Assembly: GCA_905183005.1 (NCBI GenBank)
Contig: CAJJDO010000015.1
Coordinates: 136,587 to 200,586 of the forward strand
DNA length: 64,000 nt
Direction of reading: 5' to 3'
Source of the DNA: Paramecium pentaurelia
Taxonomy: Eukaryota; Ciliophora; Oligohymenophorea; Peniculida; Parameciidae
The translations under genes and the position numbers were made by a program. Shown here in pieces: positions 24,271 to 36,400 of the stretch. The notes under the pieces were generated by a model, which saw nothing but the letters and a program-made list of their open reading frames with translations, had not been told where the DNA came from and ran no database searches. Position 1 is the first letter of the stretch, and each line of letters starts with the position of its first letter.

Positions 24271-24890
24271 ATCATAATTAATTATGTAGCATCATTTTTA
24301 TCCTTTCATCATAAGTAAAAGTACATTGTTATTACATAATTGTTTTAACAAATTAAAACTCAAGTTAAAGAAACTATTAAATCAATTAAGTATTTGTTAA
24401 TAGTGATTAGGAAATATCATCTGATTTCTCATTTAACCAATAATAATGATCTTAATTCCAATCAATTATAGCTATGGCTTCTAAGACCTTAAATATTATG
24501 AAATTCTTACAGGATCCTATCTTAGTAAAATATTGTTTCCTAAATCTGTAGGTTTCTTATCCTATACAGATGATATAAATTTTTTGATAATTTTTTCTTA
24601 ATCAGAATTTAATGCTTTTTTATTGGCTTTCTTTTTAATATCTTTTATCATAACAAATACTTATTAATGAACTAAATCTTATTAGTTCATATATGGCCAA
24701 TAAGCTATAATCCATTAAATATGATCCCAAAATAAGAAATAATTTTATTGTTGATGAAGTTTAATAGCTAAAATAGATAAATGAATCATGAAAGCCTTAA
24801 ATATCTCTTAACTAAGATGGGCAACAATGTTATTTTAGCCATTCTCATATATAAATCTAATTGCATTTAATGCTAGCAATTTTTATTCTT
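23828..24890. repeat. first copy of a 1063-bp exact tandem duplication
   Basis: Every base I compared matches 24892-25954 at a constant offset of 1064. The copies are separated by a single N at 24891. No differences were noticed, even in intergenic and intronic bases. This points to an assembly join of two overlapping contigs rather than a biological duplication. Confidence 0.9.
24272..24890 (-). pseudogene. duplicated 3' end of the USP-like gene
   Basis: The first copy of the repeat carries the last ~200 codons of the USP-like gene (LNAIRFIYENGQNN through to MMLHNQL and TGA at 24274-24272) without the rest of the gene. If the duplication is an assembly artefact this fragment does not exist in the genome. 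If real, it is a promoterless 3' fragment. Confidence 0.6.
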
Positions 24891-24891
24891 N

Positions 24892-25954
24892 AAAATTGAA
24901 ATTATTGTTAATAGAGATATTAGGAAAGAGCATCAAATATAATTGTAAAGGAATCAACAAAATTTAAGAATAATAGGCTCCATAATAAACTTTTGATAAT
25001 TATGAAAATAATCTATTTATTAAAAATTTGCAAATAAGTTTAAGGATTTGTGTTTGAATATAAAAAACCTCCTGATCCTTTATAAGACTTAAAGAATAAT
25101 TAAAAAGACAAAAACTAAATATAAAAATAATATTAAAAAATAATTTACTAGATTTCAATAATGAGACTGTTATCTTACACTAATATTAATCTATTGATCA
25201 AATTTTATAATTAAAAAATCAAAAGATTAGCATTAAGAGTTAAAATAGATTAAAATAAAAATATCCAAAGGCAAATTTATAAAAGATAAATACTTATCAA
25301 AATTCTTTTATGATAGAATATAATAATATTATTAATCATAATTAATTATGTAGCATCATTTTTATCCTTTCATCATAAGTAAAAGTACATTGTTATTACA
25401 TAATTGTTTTAACAAATTAAAACTCAAGTTAAAGAAACTATTAAATCAATTAAGTATTTGTTAATAGTGATTAGGAAATATCATCTGATTTCTCATTTAA
25501 CCAATAATAATGATCTTAATTCCAATCAATTATAGCTATGGCTTCTAAGACCTTAAATATTATGAAATTCTTACAGGATCCTATCTTAGTAAAATATTGT
25601 TTCCTAAATCTGTAGGTTTCTTATCCTATACAGATGATATAAATTTTTTGATAATTTTTTCTTAATCAGAATTTAATGCTTTTTTATTGGCTTTCTTTTT
25701 AATATCTTTTATCATAACAAATACTTATTAATGAACTAAATCTTATTAGTTCATATATGGCCAATAAGCTATAATCCATTAAATATGATCCCAAAATAAG
25801 AAATAATTTTATTGTTGATGAAGTTTAATAGCTAAAATAGATAAATGAATCATGAAAGCCTTAAATATCTCTTAACTAAGATGGGCAACAATGTTATTTT
25901 AGCCATTCTCATATATAAATCTAATTGCATTTAATGCTAGCAATTTTTATTCTT
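24892..25954. repeat. second copy of the 1063-bp duplication
   Basis: Exact counterpart of 23828-24890. This copy is continuous with the upstream part of the USP-like gene at 25955 onward, so it is the copy with intact context on the right; the first copy is the one with intact context on the left. Confidence 0.9.
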
Positions 25955-27652
25955 AAAGAATACACTCTAAAGAATAGGTTAATACTTTTGTGCTTTATTC
26001 ATATTAGACATACTCAGTCAATCTAATTTACATGATTTACATATCTTTTTTACTGACTGTTAATTAAGTTGGTGCCTTTTAAGGTTAATTTTATAACAAC
26101 ACACTTAATTTTTAAGCAAAAGCATTCATATTCTTAATATCTGAGATGGATTAACCTGTAACATCTCTTATACTACAATCCAATATTTACCATTTTACAT
26201 AATCATCAATTTTCTTTTAAGAATAAAATAAGAAAGTAGCAAAATTATTTAAATGAGGTACTTAAATAGTATGTTTTTTTTAAACTAATTGAATAACTTA
26301 ATTCAATCTTGTCAGATATTATTAAAATACTTCTTCTGCCTATTATTATTATTTTAAGAATAGTAATTCTTAATCAACTTTTTAATTGAACTAAATAGCA
26401 TATTATTAAAGTTCTTTTCTAATTAAAGATTCATAAGGTTTTCTATCATCCATATCTAATAGATTACCTTATCCACCTGTAAAACTATATTCACTTTAAA
26501 GATTTTTATCTTTATATACTAAATATACAAGTGTTTCTGGAGAATAATGCATTTCAATTTCAAATTTCTTTCTTATTTCTACAAATCCATCTTCAAAAAA
26601 AATTAATTATTCATTATTATTAATATAAACACATTCATATTCACCATCATATATAATAACAGCATGCAAATGATATTCTATTTTATTGAAATTTCCCATG
26701 ATTAATTTAATTTATTGATCCATTTTTTTAAGTTCTTCTTTTAATTTTTCTAATTCTTAATTAGCATCAATAATTAATGATAAAAATCCTTCAATTGCTG
26801 GATCTCCATCAATTAATTCATTTCTTTATTCTTATATAATATTTATTGTCATTTGCAAGATTTATGGAATACTTTATGATGTTAATTAATAATTTTCAAT
26901 ATTTTTTATCTTTTATACAATTTCTTCTCTTTTTATTGTTAATTCTTTGATATCTGATTAATGTTATTTAATTGTTCCTTTATTAGAGTACATATATTAA
27001 TCTAAATATATAATTGGCATTATAACAAAATTAGTTTTTCTTGTTATTTCAAATTATAATATTTTTGGTAATTCTTTTATTGAACAATCTTCTATTTCAA
27101 ATTTCTTTTATAAACCTTCCATAAATGATTCATCATCTAAATCAATCTTTATCAAATTAAATGTTGTTTCATCATTTCCTATCATTAATTTTCCAATAAA
27201 TAATTCTCTAATTGGATGCTCTTCTACAAATTCATTAAGCATTGTTCTATATTTTGAAATTGATTCATCAACTTTATCAAAAAATCTAACTAAAAATTCT
27301 TCAATATTTTTATATCTAGTATTATAATCATCCTTCATATATTAATATACTTCTATTGCTGAAGTATCTTTCTTTTTACAATATATTAACTAAATAAATA
27401 ACTTTTACAAAAGTAAAGTTACTCCTTCTTCATTAATAATAGAATCCTATTTTTTAATTGTCTTAATACATCATATTATAAAATTTACTCAGCAAAGGAT
27501 GGAAGATGAAAATATGTTAACATGAAACAATCTAATAACTAAAATTATGGTGATCTTTTTAAAGCTACTGGTACTCCACTCTTTCTCATCTTTAGATCTA
27601 TTTTAGATTACATTTTTGTTGGAGTGTCATATTTTGTTGGACTTAAATTCAT
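25336..27652 (-). CDS. USP-fold (ubiquitin C-terminal hydrolase-like) protein lacking catalytic residues
   Basis: Looks like a ubiquitin-specific protease without its active site. Near the N-terminus GVPVALKRSPQFQLLDCFM then LTYFHLPSFAEQILQYD aligns with the USP Cys box (GLKNxGNTCWFxxxIQxLFxLPEF), but Gln stands where the nucleophilic Cys should be and GNT is absent. Central helices follow, including LLLQKLFIQLIYCKKKDTSA. The C-terminal box YHLHAVIIYDGEYECVYINN resembles YxLHAVxxHxGxxxxGHYxxYI, but the GHY histidine is missing; FFEDGFVEI then matches the FxDxxV strand. A long C-terminal extension ends in RIKMMLHNQL. Introns used: 23 nt near 27470 and 23 nt near 25545 (joins DPVLEAIAIIDW). Part of the Cys-box segment is in phase and could itself be a 30-nt intron; the Cys is absent either way. 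About 740 residues. Likely a pseudo-enzyme that binds ubiquitin or a partner (inference). Confidence 0.65.
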
Positions 27653-27827
27653 ATTCTTATTGATTAATTAAAATTTCTTATATAAAAAGAAATACCTAAT
27701 AAAATAAAATATTTTTTGTATATATATTTATCATCATTTAGAAATTTGACCATCATTTCTAAATATTGGGTTTATAACTATATAAAAGTATGATCAAATT
27801 TTTATTAATTATTAATTTAATTCTATT

Positions 27828-29022
27828 ATGTCAACCATCAACGACTTTCTGAAAAACTAGATACAATCATTAACTGAATGCTATTTGGAATAAAGCCATA
27901 AATCAATAATATTGGATTTTTCTACTTTTAATGATGAAACATAATTAAATTACTTAAAATCGTAATCCATTAAATCTATAATAGACTTCTCCATTAACCA
28001 TTGATAGGATAAGAAAATGAATATTATGAATTTAATAAGGAAAGATTAGAAAATTTGGATAATTTTGAATAGTAATTTTTGGAAGTGTTTTATAATGATT
28101 TGGTTATGAAAGATTTTGTATCTGCTGTAAAAACATATATTATATTATATAGATGATTTTAGCAAAAGAATAATTCAGTAGAAAATAAATACTAGATGAA
28201 AAAAACACACCCTTAGAATTTTTCTAGACAACTCAATCAACCATTAAAAGATGTTGTTTATTAAAAGATGAAGATCCAAAAGAATTAGCCACAGAACTTA
28301 AGAATTTTGGATATTAAAATAAACCATCAATTTAATTTGTATGTTTGAAAGTGGAATATGAACTTGGCAAATAATAGAATGAAAATTTAGAAGTTATTTG
28401 TAAGAAAGTTAGAGATTCATAATTATCAAAATTAGTACCAATATTTGATGTTCAATTTAAAAGTGATAATATTCAAAATCTTTATCATGATGCTAAGTTT
28501 GCATATTCAACCATAAATGCTGCACTTTTGAATTAAGAAGTTGAAACAGAATACATGATATTATGTACAAATATTGTAGATTTGGCAATACAATATTAAG
28601 GAGATATTGAATTAAATGGAGATAATTAAATTAGAAATTATTCTGATAGGTTAATTTATTTTGTATTGAAAATCTTATTTAATTCAATTCCTCCTAGTTA
28701 TGGTGGAATCTTTTTTACTTTTGATAGAGGATTTATTTAAAGCAAAAAGATCTTTCATTTTATTAATAATCTAAATAAATTTGATATTTATATTGCTTGG
28801 CCATTTGGAGTTAAATTAAATGCTAAAATATTTGATGAAGTTGCTAAAAGTAAATATGTTATTAATATAATTTAAGGTTATTCAATTGTTTAAAGATAAT
28901 AATCTGCAACTATTACATTTAATTAAATTTTAAAGATATTCTAAAATTGCTTAGGTGGACAGTATAAAGATGAAGCAGAAAAAGAAGTACTGTAACCAAT
29001 CAAATTAGGCTCAACATCATGA
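27828..29022 (+). CDS. conserved-looking protein of unknown function
   Basis: Two introns (23 nt near 27960, 26 nt near 28130) give an open frame of 381 residues, ATG 27828 to TGA 29020-29022. It is a soluble, mixed alpha/beta-looking protein. It begins STINDFLKNQIQSL, has a middle part with VCLKVEYELG and VPIFDVQFKSDN, and a C-terminal block around SIPPSYGGIFFTFDRG and FDIYIAWPFGVKLNAK. No signal peptide or membrane span. I do not recognise the family. It is divergent from the USP-like gene (about 175 bp between starts) and converges on the zinc-finger gene. Confidence 0.75.
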
Positions 29023-29245
29023 GTATTATTTAGAAATATTTTAAATTAATAATTTTTTATATTATGTTTTTTCTAAATATAATCTTTATTAACAAATATT
29101 AGATGTATTATATAAATATAATAATTTTGAATTTCTATTTAATTATTAAGAAATATAATATTATAGAAGAAATTAAGAACATTAAATTAATAAATCAAAA
29201 GTTTATAGGTATGTTTAAAATAACTTATATTATCTTAATTATTTG

Positions 29246-29886
29246 TCATTAATTTTATTCTTGTTTTAGATCTGATAATGATTCAGGCTCTCCTTATTAT
29301 TGAGATTATTCATTTGATTTATAAAATGTTCTATCTTTCACTAATTCTGGATGTTTAAGTTTGATATGTTAATTGAGAGACCCTTCAGCTCTAAAAAAAA
29401 CACTTATTATGAACATTTACCCATATTTCTTTTAGCAATTTTCTATAGGACATGTAAAATGTCTTTCAATTTCTTATGCAGGTCTTCTTAATCTTTTCTT
29501 TCTTTCTTCTCCAGTTTCTTCAACATTTGAATTGAGCTCTTAATTTCGACGCTTGAATTTTGGTGATATTAAAAATTACTTCTAATTTATTTAATTTATT
29601 GACTAGTTCATTCTTTTCATTCAAAAGTTCTTTTAACTAATATAAATTCTATATAATACTTAATTTGTTAAAACAACATTAGCTATATAAAGTCTTAGAT
29701 ATTCATTGTAGTATTCTAAATTTTGATCTTATTATGGGACTAAGATTTGAATATATTTATACCTTGTTGTTCATCCTATCCAGCAACATAATTTTGAAAT
29801 CTCAAAGGTTCATCACCCATAATAAATTTTTAATTCTCACCATCAGATCTAAAGGTATTGATATGTAAATACTTTGCATTACTCAT
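29246..29886 (-). CDS. C2H2 zinc-finger protein with coiled coil
   Basis: Four introns (23, 23, 28 and 30 nt) give 178 residues. The N-terminal part holds NAKYLHINTFRSDGEN and a short coiled coil (LKELLNEKNELVNKLNKLE). After a basic stretch (KKRLRRPAQEIERH) a single classical finger follows: FTCPIENCQKKYGAEG then SLNQHIKLKH, that is Cx4C-x12-Hx4H. Its second half appears only after the 30-nt intron is removed. The tail is Gln/Glu-rich. A single finger with a coiled coil could bind nucleic acid or protein; no target can be inferred. Convergent with the upstream unknown gene and divergent from the Cdc20-like gene (218 bp between starts). Confidence 0.82.
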
Positions 29887-30104
29887 TTTATATATAATTA
29901 TTAATATTTTTTATTAATAATTTGCCTAACTTAAATTAAATTAAGAATTAAGCATGAAAATATTGTTTTCATTCATTTTAAATCATATAGATTGAAATTT
30001 GATATATAAAACAAAATTGATATAATTAAAGTTAATATTTGAGTATGAAACAAAATAAAAGTATATTATTCTTATATATAATTATTAATTTAACGGATAT
30101 ATAT

Positions 30105-31326
30105 ATGGACAGATTTATTCCGAAAAGTAAATCGAAATTGTTGTATCAATCACATACTTAATCAAATTATAATGATGTACTTTAATTTAATATTTTAGTT
30201 ATTGTATCATATAAATGAAGAAAAAGTGCTTAATTTTGGAAATCAAAAATAACAGCATAATTATCCAATATCATTTTTGGATTAGTTACATAATTAATAC
30301 AGATTACCTACTTAATAAACTATAAGATAAATTAGTTAAGTTCCTGAGAAAATATTGGATGCTCCAGATATTGCAGATGATTTTTATCTGAATATTTTAG
30401 AATGGGGCAATAATAATGTGTTATCAGTAGGATTGCAAAATAAAGTATATTTATGGAATGCTTCAAATTGTAATATATAATATTACTATAAATTAGAGCA
30501 TATTGAATAACTATTATAAGCAACATCAAATGTTACTGCAGTTCATTGGATCAATGATCATATCTTAGGAGTAGGTTTTGATGATGCTTCTATTAAAATA
30601 GTAGATGTGTGTTCATAATAAACAATTACTTAGTTATATTATCATAATGAAAGAGTTTCAACAATGAGTAGTAGTTTTGAATTATTATCAACTTCTGGTA
30701 GAGATAATGTTATTTTCAATCATGATTTAAGAGAAAAGAATAATAATATTGTAGGTGTATTTTAGAAACATACTTAAGAAGTTTGTGGATTGAAATGGAA
30801 TTAATCTGGAACTACTTTAAGTAGTGGAGCAAATGATAACTAACTCTTATTATGGGATAAAAGATAAATGTCATTGCGTTTATCATGTGAAGGTCATTGT
30901 GCAGCTGTTAAAGCTATGGCATGGTGTCCATGGTTTCCAAATATTTTAGTTAGTGGAGGAGGTTCTAATGATAAAAACATTAAATTTTGGAATTCTGATA
31001 CAGGATTATGTTTCAAAAGTATAGATACAGGATCATAAGTGTGTGCATTATAGTTTTTACCAAGATATAGAGAACTGATTTCTTCACATGGTTTTTCCAA
31101 ATTCTAAATTAGTATATGGAATGCAGAAGTAATTTAATAAGCCAAATTGATTTAAGAACTTTAAGCACATAAATCAAGAGTTTTGCATTTAGGCATATCT
31201 CCTGATTAATCTATGCTTTGTTCTGCAGCTGGTGATGAAACTTTGATATTTTGGAGACTTGGCACTGAGTAAAATAATTAAGATAAGCAAGAAATGTGTT
31301 CCAGTAAAAACCTATTTCTCAGATGA
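30105..31326 (+). CDS. Cdc20/Cdh1-family WD40 activator of the anaphase-promoting complex
   Basis: Substrate-recruiting coactivator of the APC/C ubiquitin ligase. One 22-nt intron gives 399 residues. Features: the start MDRFIPKSKSKL (the DRFIP element seen before the C-box region in Cdc20), then QVPEKILDAPDIADDFYLNI leading into the propeller, a typical blade order with VGLQNKVYLWNAS, CGLKWNQSGTTLSSGANDNQ and GGGSNDKNIKFWN, and a terminal ...FLR that resembles the C-terminal Ile-Arg tail used to dock on the APC/C. Cdc20 and Cdh1 are hard to separate from sequence alone; a clear D/KEN-reading blade is expected but was not mapped. The globin-like gene starts 53 bp after its stop on the same strand. 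Confidence 0.88.
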
Positions 31327-31379
31327 TATTATATTATTACTACCTTACAAATAATTTAATAATTAATTATCTTTCTTTA

Positions 31380-33387
31380 ATGATTAGAGGAGACTCTGAT
31401 GAGTTCAAACAAAATGCCTCTAGCCAAATAATGTTTAGCAAATCTAGCAAAGAGATTCAAGATGTATCAACTTCAAGAAGAGATCATTTATTCTAAAAGT
31501 TACCCTCCTTAGATTGTACATAACCAAATAATTTTTGGTAAATAAAAAAAGGAGGTTCTGCTAGATGTATTATTGATTCTGAAAGATTATCAACTGCTTC
31601 AAAACCACTTACTCCTTAGGCATAAAAGAAACAGAAAAATTAAATAATCTAAATTGAAGAGAACAATTAATTTGATCTTGGTTCAAGTCGTCATTTCTAA
31701 AGATTGTTTACTGTAAAGAATAAAGTTAAATCATCTAATGGAAGTGTTAAAACTTCAAGAGATGAAAACACTAGTATGGTCAGTAGTAATATGGTTCTCA
31801 AAAAGTCTTAGTATCATTAAACTCAATAAATTCAATAATTGTAATAATCATAATAATCTGTATAATAATAGTAGTGTCCATTCTCTTCAGGAAAATCAAT
31901 TAAAGACATTCTATCTTAATTTAAAGATAAAAAGTACATTTATTATTATATTTAACTTAGACCAAAAACTGGTATTACAAGACATAGTGAATTTGAAAAA
32001 ATGGAAGGATTAGATGATTATGCAAAAGAATTCGGATAAGTATTAGTTTAGGATGAATTAATTGGACCTTTTATTGGTAGTGCTCATGAAATGAAAGGTG
32101 TTGTTAAAGCATTAATAGATTTAAGTAATGGAAATAAATTAGCATATCATTTTGAAAGTCTAAAGTAATTGCATATGAATCTTAATATAACAGATGAGAT
32201 GTTTAATAGGTTTAAGTATCTCTATATCAAAAAATTAATAGATATGAAAATATCAATGGAAATTATATTTAAATGTGCATAGAAAGTTGAATATTACAGA
32301 GGAGCTATTATATGCAATGTATCCATTCTAATTATTATAATAGTCTCGCTCTGTTCAAAATGTTAAAGATAGTATAAGAACTATAGCCAAAAATATGTAT
32401 GCTCAAATTTTTGAAGATTTTTCATTGAGTCCATTATTTAAAGGAACTAAATAAGAAGAACAAGCTATTAAATTTAGTAGAATCTTTGGGTTCATTTTAG
32501 GATCTTCAGAATCTACTAATTATGTTATGGATTCTATGAGAGACTTTCATAAAGCCTTTAGAATAAATTCTGTTTAATATTCAGTTTTTAAATACTATTT
32601 ATCAGGAGCCTTATCTAAACATACTGAAAAAGAAGTTGTATGGTATATTCTAGAATAAACTGATGCCTATAAAGCTGCTGTAATAGATTAGGATAGTATT
32701 AAAGATTTAGTTTATAAATAATTTGGGATAGATAATTTTTGTATTGAATTCATTAAGTTATGTTAAACAGATCCTTATATTAATAAGAATTTCATACATA
32801 AAGTTGGATATGATCAATTTGTTTAGCATACTAAATATTTCTTACATTATGCTTTTAACAAATAAAATAATTGCTTTACTCTTGAAGATCTAAATTAATT
32901 ACATTGTTAACATTAAATTAATATATAATTATATTAGAGTATTAAAGATAAATTATTTAATTTATTGGCAAGACTCAATCCTTAAAGAGTTATCTTTTAA
33001 GATTTTGAAGAAGAATTTGATATCATATTACCTTACATTATTAATAAAAAATTACCATGTGATATTGTAGGATAAAAGAGACTATGTGAATTTGTTCCTT
33101 TGATTTCAGATGAATTAAAATCTAATGTTGAAATAAAGAATGTTTTTGATAGTAATGATGCTGATGTTACAAAAACTATACTAAAAAAATTTGAATATTT
33201 ACTTTCTGGTAGGAAATATTTTAAAAGATCAGATATCTAAGCTATACATTCTAGACTTAAAATTAGTGAGGCTGTATTTGAAGAATTTATTTATATTATT
33301 GAAAAAGTTATCTAATAATATGATACTTCACTTTTATGGATGATTGACGCCATAAAAGAATGGAAATATATCATAATAACTGTCTGA
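31380..33387 (+). CDS. multidomain protein with four tandem truncated-globin-like units
   Basis: One 25-nt intron (near 32313-32337) leaves 660 residues. Residues 1-170 are Ser/Gln/Asn-rich. Four units follow, each with a helix pair carrying LxxxH-x(2-3)-L-x-I-x(4)-F/Y as in the F/G-H region of group 1 truncated hemoglobins. Unit 1: SLKQLHMNLNITDEMF. Unit 2: SMRDFHKAFRINSVQY. Unit 3: LEDLNQLHCQHQINIQLY. Unit 4: DIQAIHSRLKISEAVF. The His codons lie at 32172, 32548, 32902 and 33247, that is residues 265, 382, 500 and 615, a spacing of 117, 118 and 115, which equals one truncated-globin domain. Unit 2 also has the A/B-C-helix-like MYAQIFEDFSLSPLF. No transmembrane span. Haem or oxygen binding is inference; distal residues are not clearly conserved in all units, so some may be structural only. 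Alternative: a helical repeat unrelated to globins. Confidence 0.7.
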
Positions 33388-33634
33388 GAAAATTGTTTTG
33401 TTTTTGGAATTTAGTGTTAAATTTAAGTAATTATTATTAATTAAAATATTTTAAATACAATTGTTATTAATAATTAATCATTTAATATTAATTTATTTTA
33501 TATTTATCAAAAAAATCAAGAATAAGAAATCGAATATATTGTTAAATATTTTTGATAAAAATCCTCAATTTCGGATTCTACTTATATTATAAATTAACAT
33601 CATATTAAATATTTAAGATTATTAAATTATTTAT

Positions 33635-34319
33635 ATGTTGAATTCAACCGCATCAAATCAAGATGAAATAATTCTGAAATCATCAAGAAGATTTGTACTT
33701 GCAGATTAAGTTAAAGAATAAGAATCTGCTCCTATTTATCGACCTAAAAGATCAAGTAAAAAAGTGAAATTATCACTTGTAACCAATTAACCTTATACTT
33801 AATCCAAAATTTGTTATATTTGTCGTAGAAGCTGCATAATTAAATTATGTAAATGTGATGATGTATAATATCATCCTGATTGTGTAATTGCTGAAATGAA
33901 AAAGCCTTCATCTTCCATATCAACATTACAATGTCTTTTTTGTTTATGTTTCTTTAAAACTGAAATTAAAAATAAAAAGTATCACATCTTTCTGAAACTA
34001 TAGATATCATTAAAGATAGAGATATAGAAATTTAACAGTTTTACTAGCCATCTCAATAGCTGTTCTCTTTATAGTTTTAGGAGTATTATGGAATCAACTT
34101 TAAGCATAATTGATAATCATTTTATTTATAATCAACATATTGCTCTCTCTAATTGCATTATATTGCTATAGAAGAATTTACTATATAGAAATAGATTGGA
34201 GATTAGTTACAGTAGATGATGAATTAATAGACTCTCAAGCTTATGAAAATGCAAAAATAATATTCCAAGCCTTTGATACAAATACTGCTCATTACATATT
34301 TGATACTGAAATTTAATGA
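33635..34319 (+). CDS. RING-CH (MARCH-type) membrane E3 ubiquitin ligase
   Basis: A 25-nt intron (near 33977) gives 219 residues. A cytosolic N-terminus is followed by a C4HC3 RING-CH: ICYICRRSCIIKLCKCDDVQ, then YHPDCV, and CLFC about 20 residues later. The His sits in the fifth ligand position, as in MARCH proteins. Two hydrophobic spans follow (VLLAISIAVLFIVLGVLW and LIIILFIINILLSLIALYCY), the usual MARCH topology, and then a short acidic tail. Such enzymes ubiquitinate membrane proteins to control their sorting. The start is the first ATG; upstream is a 247-bp spacer. Confidence 0.85.
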
Positions 34320-34684
34320 ATTATTATATAAATTTATGATAAAAAACTTGAAATTATATTAAAAATCTTGATGAATATTTAATTATAATAATTATTGGAA
34401 ATGTGAACACTTCATTATATTATAAATTTTAGATATTTTAATATTGAAATTGATTTAAAATTATACTTATGTAATTATATTTATAATCTATAAAATCTAG
34501 TTAAAATATCAAAAGAATTTAAAGAGAGTATTTTATTCAATATTAGTAATTTAATAAAATGGAAGTTGAACCTCAAATTAAATTTGATTTATGATAATAA
34601 TGAAAAAAACTAAGTAAAAGGAATTTTTAATAATAATAAAAACATGAATAAATAAATTATTGATATAAAATTTACATTTTAATT
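34320..34684. other. intergenic region
   Basis: A 365-bp AT-rich spacer between two plus-strand genes. I see no gene or structured site in it. Confidence 0.6.
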
Positions 34685-36321
34685 ATGGATTCTTCATAAG
34701 ATTAATCAAATCCAATGGATTCTAATTAAGATCAAAATAACTAAACTTAAGAAGAAGTGGAACACTTATAGAATGAAAGCAATGTGAATCATACAAATAA
34801 TAACTAAAATAAGGAAATATTAGATGAGGCCCAAGTTCAGCATAATAGTCCAAAAGACAAATAAAATTAGTTTAAATAAGAAACAGAATAACAATCCTAA
34901 ATTCTAAATATAAATAAAGAAGAAGATGAAAACTTAAAACATATACATTCTATTCCTTTAGATCAAAATAACAATAAATAAAATGAAAGTTAAAAAGATA
35001 ATTTAGAACATGATAATAATAATTCATAATTTGTTGAATCTGTATATGAAACAATTCCATAATCTAATGAGAAATAAGAATAGCAAGAAAAAGTAGATAA
35101 TTCTGTTGTAGACTAATCTCAATTTGAAATATTGGATAAATCTAATACTCAATAATAAAATTAATAGGAAACAATTTAAAATGAACAGTAATTTGATAAT
35201 CAACTCAATTAAGCTTTAAATATATCAAAAGATGAATAAAATTAATAAGAACCAGAATTAATTTAACCTACACTTCATTTATATTAATAAACTAATATAT
35301 AAAAGGAAGTTATATAAGAAGAAGAAAAACAAGTAGAAGATGGATTTATTGTTGATGAAACAATTGAAAGTTTATCTACTAATAATGTATAAAATTCTTA
35401 AGTTAACAATACACCACCAAAAGTAGTAGAATTAGATTAAAAATCATAACTTGTTATTTAATTCTAAAAATCTCTAGATGAAGCAACATTTCTAAAAAAT
35501 TAAGGAAATTAATGGTTTTAGTAAAAGAATTATGGCAGAGCTATTGAGTAATATAATCTATCTTTAGGATTATGTGATCCATATTATTTAATGTAATGTC
35601 CAGAAGAATAACTTTAACAATTTAAGAAATTAAGAATAAATTTACTATCTAATTTAAGTGCTTGTTTTTTAAATCTAGGTGATTCTAATTCTTGTATCAC
35701 TCATGCTAATATTGTAGATATTATTTTAATTAATAGGCAATTCAACTTGATCCTTAAAATTAAAAGGTTTGGTATAGAAGAGCTTTGGCATATTAATAAA
35801 AATAAGATTATGAAGAAGCATGGAGAGATATTGATTAAGCTTGGAATTTAGTAAAACATACTACTTAAAATTAAGAAATATTTGAAAAAAGAAAAGAAAT
35901 TAGAGAATTATTAAAATAATCAAATAAAGAAAGAGCATAACTTTATTAAACTATGTTGAGTAATAATTAAGAATAAAATGAGGGTAAAACTTTAAATAAT
36001 TAATCTAAAACAAATGAATCTAAATTAGCAGTTAGTGAAATCTAATAGAAATAATAGACAAATGAAAATAATTAAATAATTAATTTTAGATTTTCTGATA
36101 TTATTTGGAAAACTACAGCATCAGCAGTTCTTGCTTCTTCAATGACTAAATTTATATTGGAAGAAAAACTAGATACAAAGATGGGTTTGATTGAGACATT
36201 GGTATTGGGTTCTACTACTGCATCATGTTTTATTGCAGAAAAGCAGTGGTAAAAACTTAGTTTTGCAACTGTAACAGCTGGATTTTTAGCTTTTGTTTTA
36301 TATAAGAAATCAACTAAATGA
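34685..36321 (+). CDS. TPR protein with acidic Gln-rich N-terminus and C-terminal membrane anchor
   Basis: One 23-nt intron (near 35713-35735) gives 537 residues. The first ~255 residues are Gln/Glu/Asn-rich and disordered. A tetratricopeptide segment follows: NQWFQQKNYGRAIEQYNLSL, LRINLLSNLSACFLNLGDS and, across the intron, IAIQLDPQNQKVWYRRALAY then QQKQDYEEAW, a three-TPR block as in co-chaperones. The C-terminus has SDIIWKTTASAVLASSM, GLIETLVLGSTTASCFIA and KLSFATVTAGFLAFVLYKKS: short hydrophobic spans and a basic end, as in tail-anchored mitochondrial or ER proteins (FKBP8- or TOM-like arrangement). Hsp90/Hsp70 tail binding is plausible because of the TPR type, but is inference. Confidence 0.78.
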
Positions 36322-36400
36322 GTTATAATATTCAAAGTTATAAAAGAATGTATTAATATTAGTCATTAATTTTCAATATTTTTATAAAATATATAATTAT

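Noticed and set aside
24300..24449. Plus-strand C-terminus ending at 24447-24449 (and its copy at 25511-25513)
   Set aside because: It overlaps about 180 bp of the USP-like gene 3' end, which reads better after a 23-nt intron (DPVLEAIAIIDW).
30332..31100. Minus-strand ORFs within the Cdc20-like gene
   Set aside because: They are shadows of the WD40 propeller, which has clear blades and an intact frame on the plus strand.
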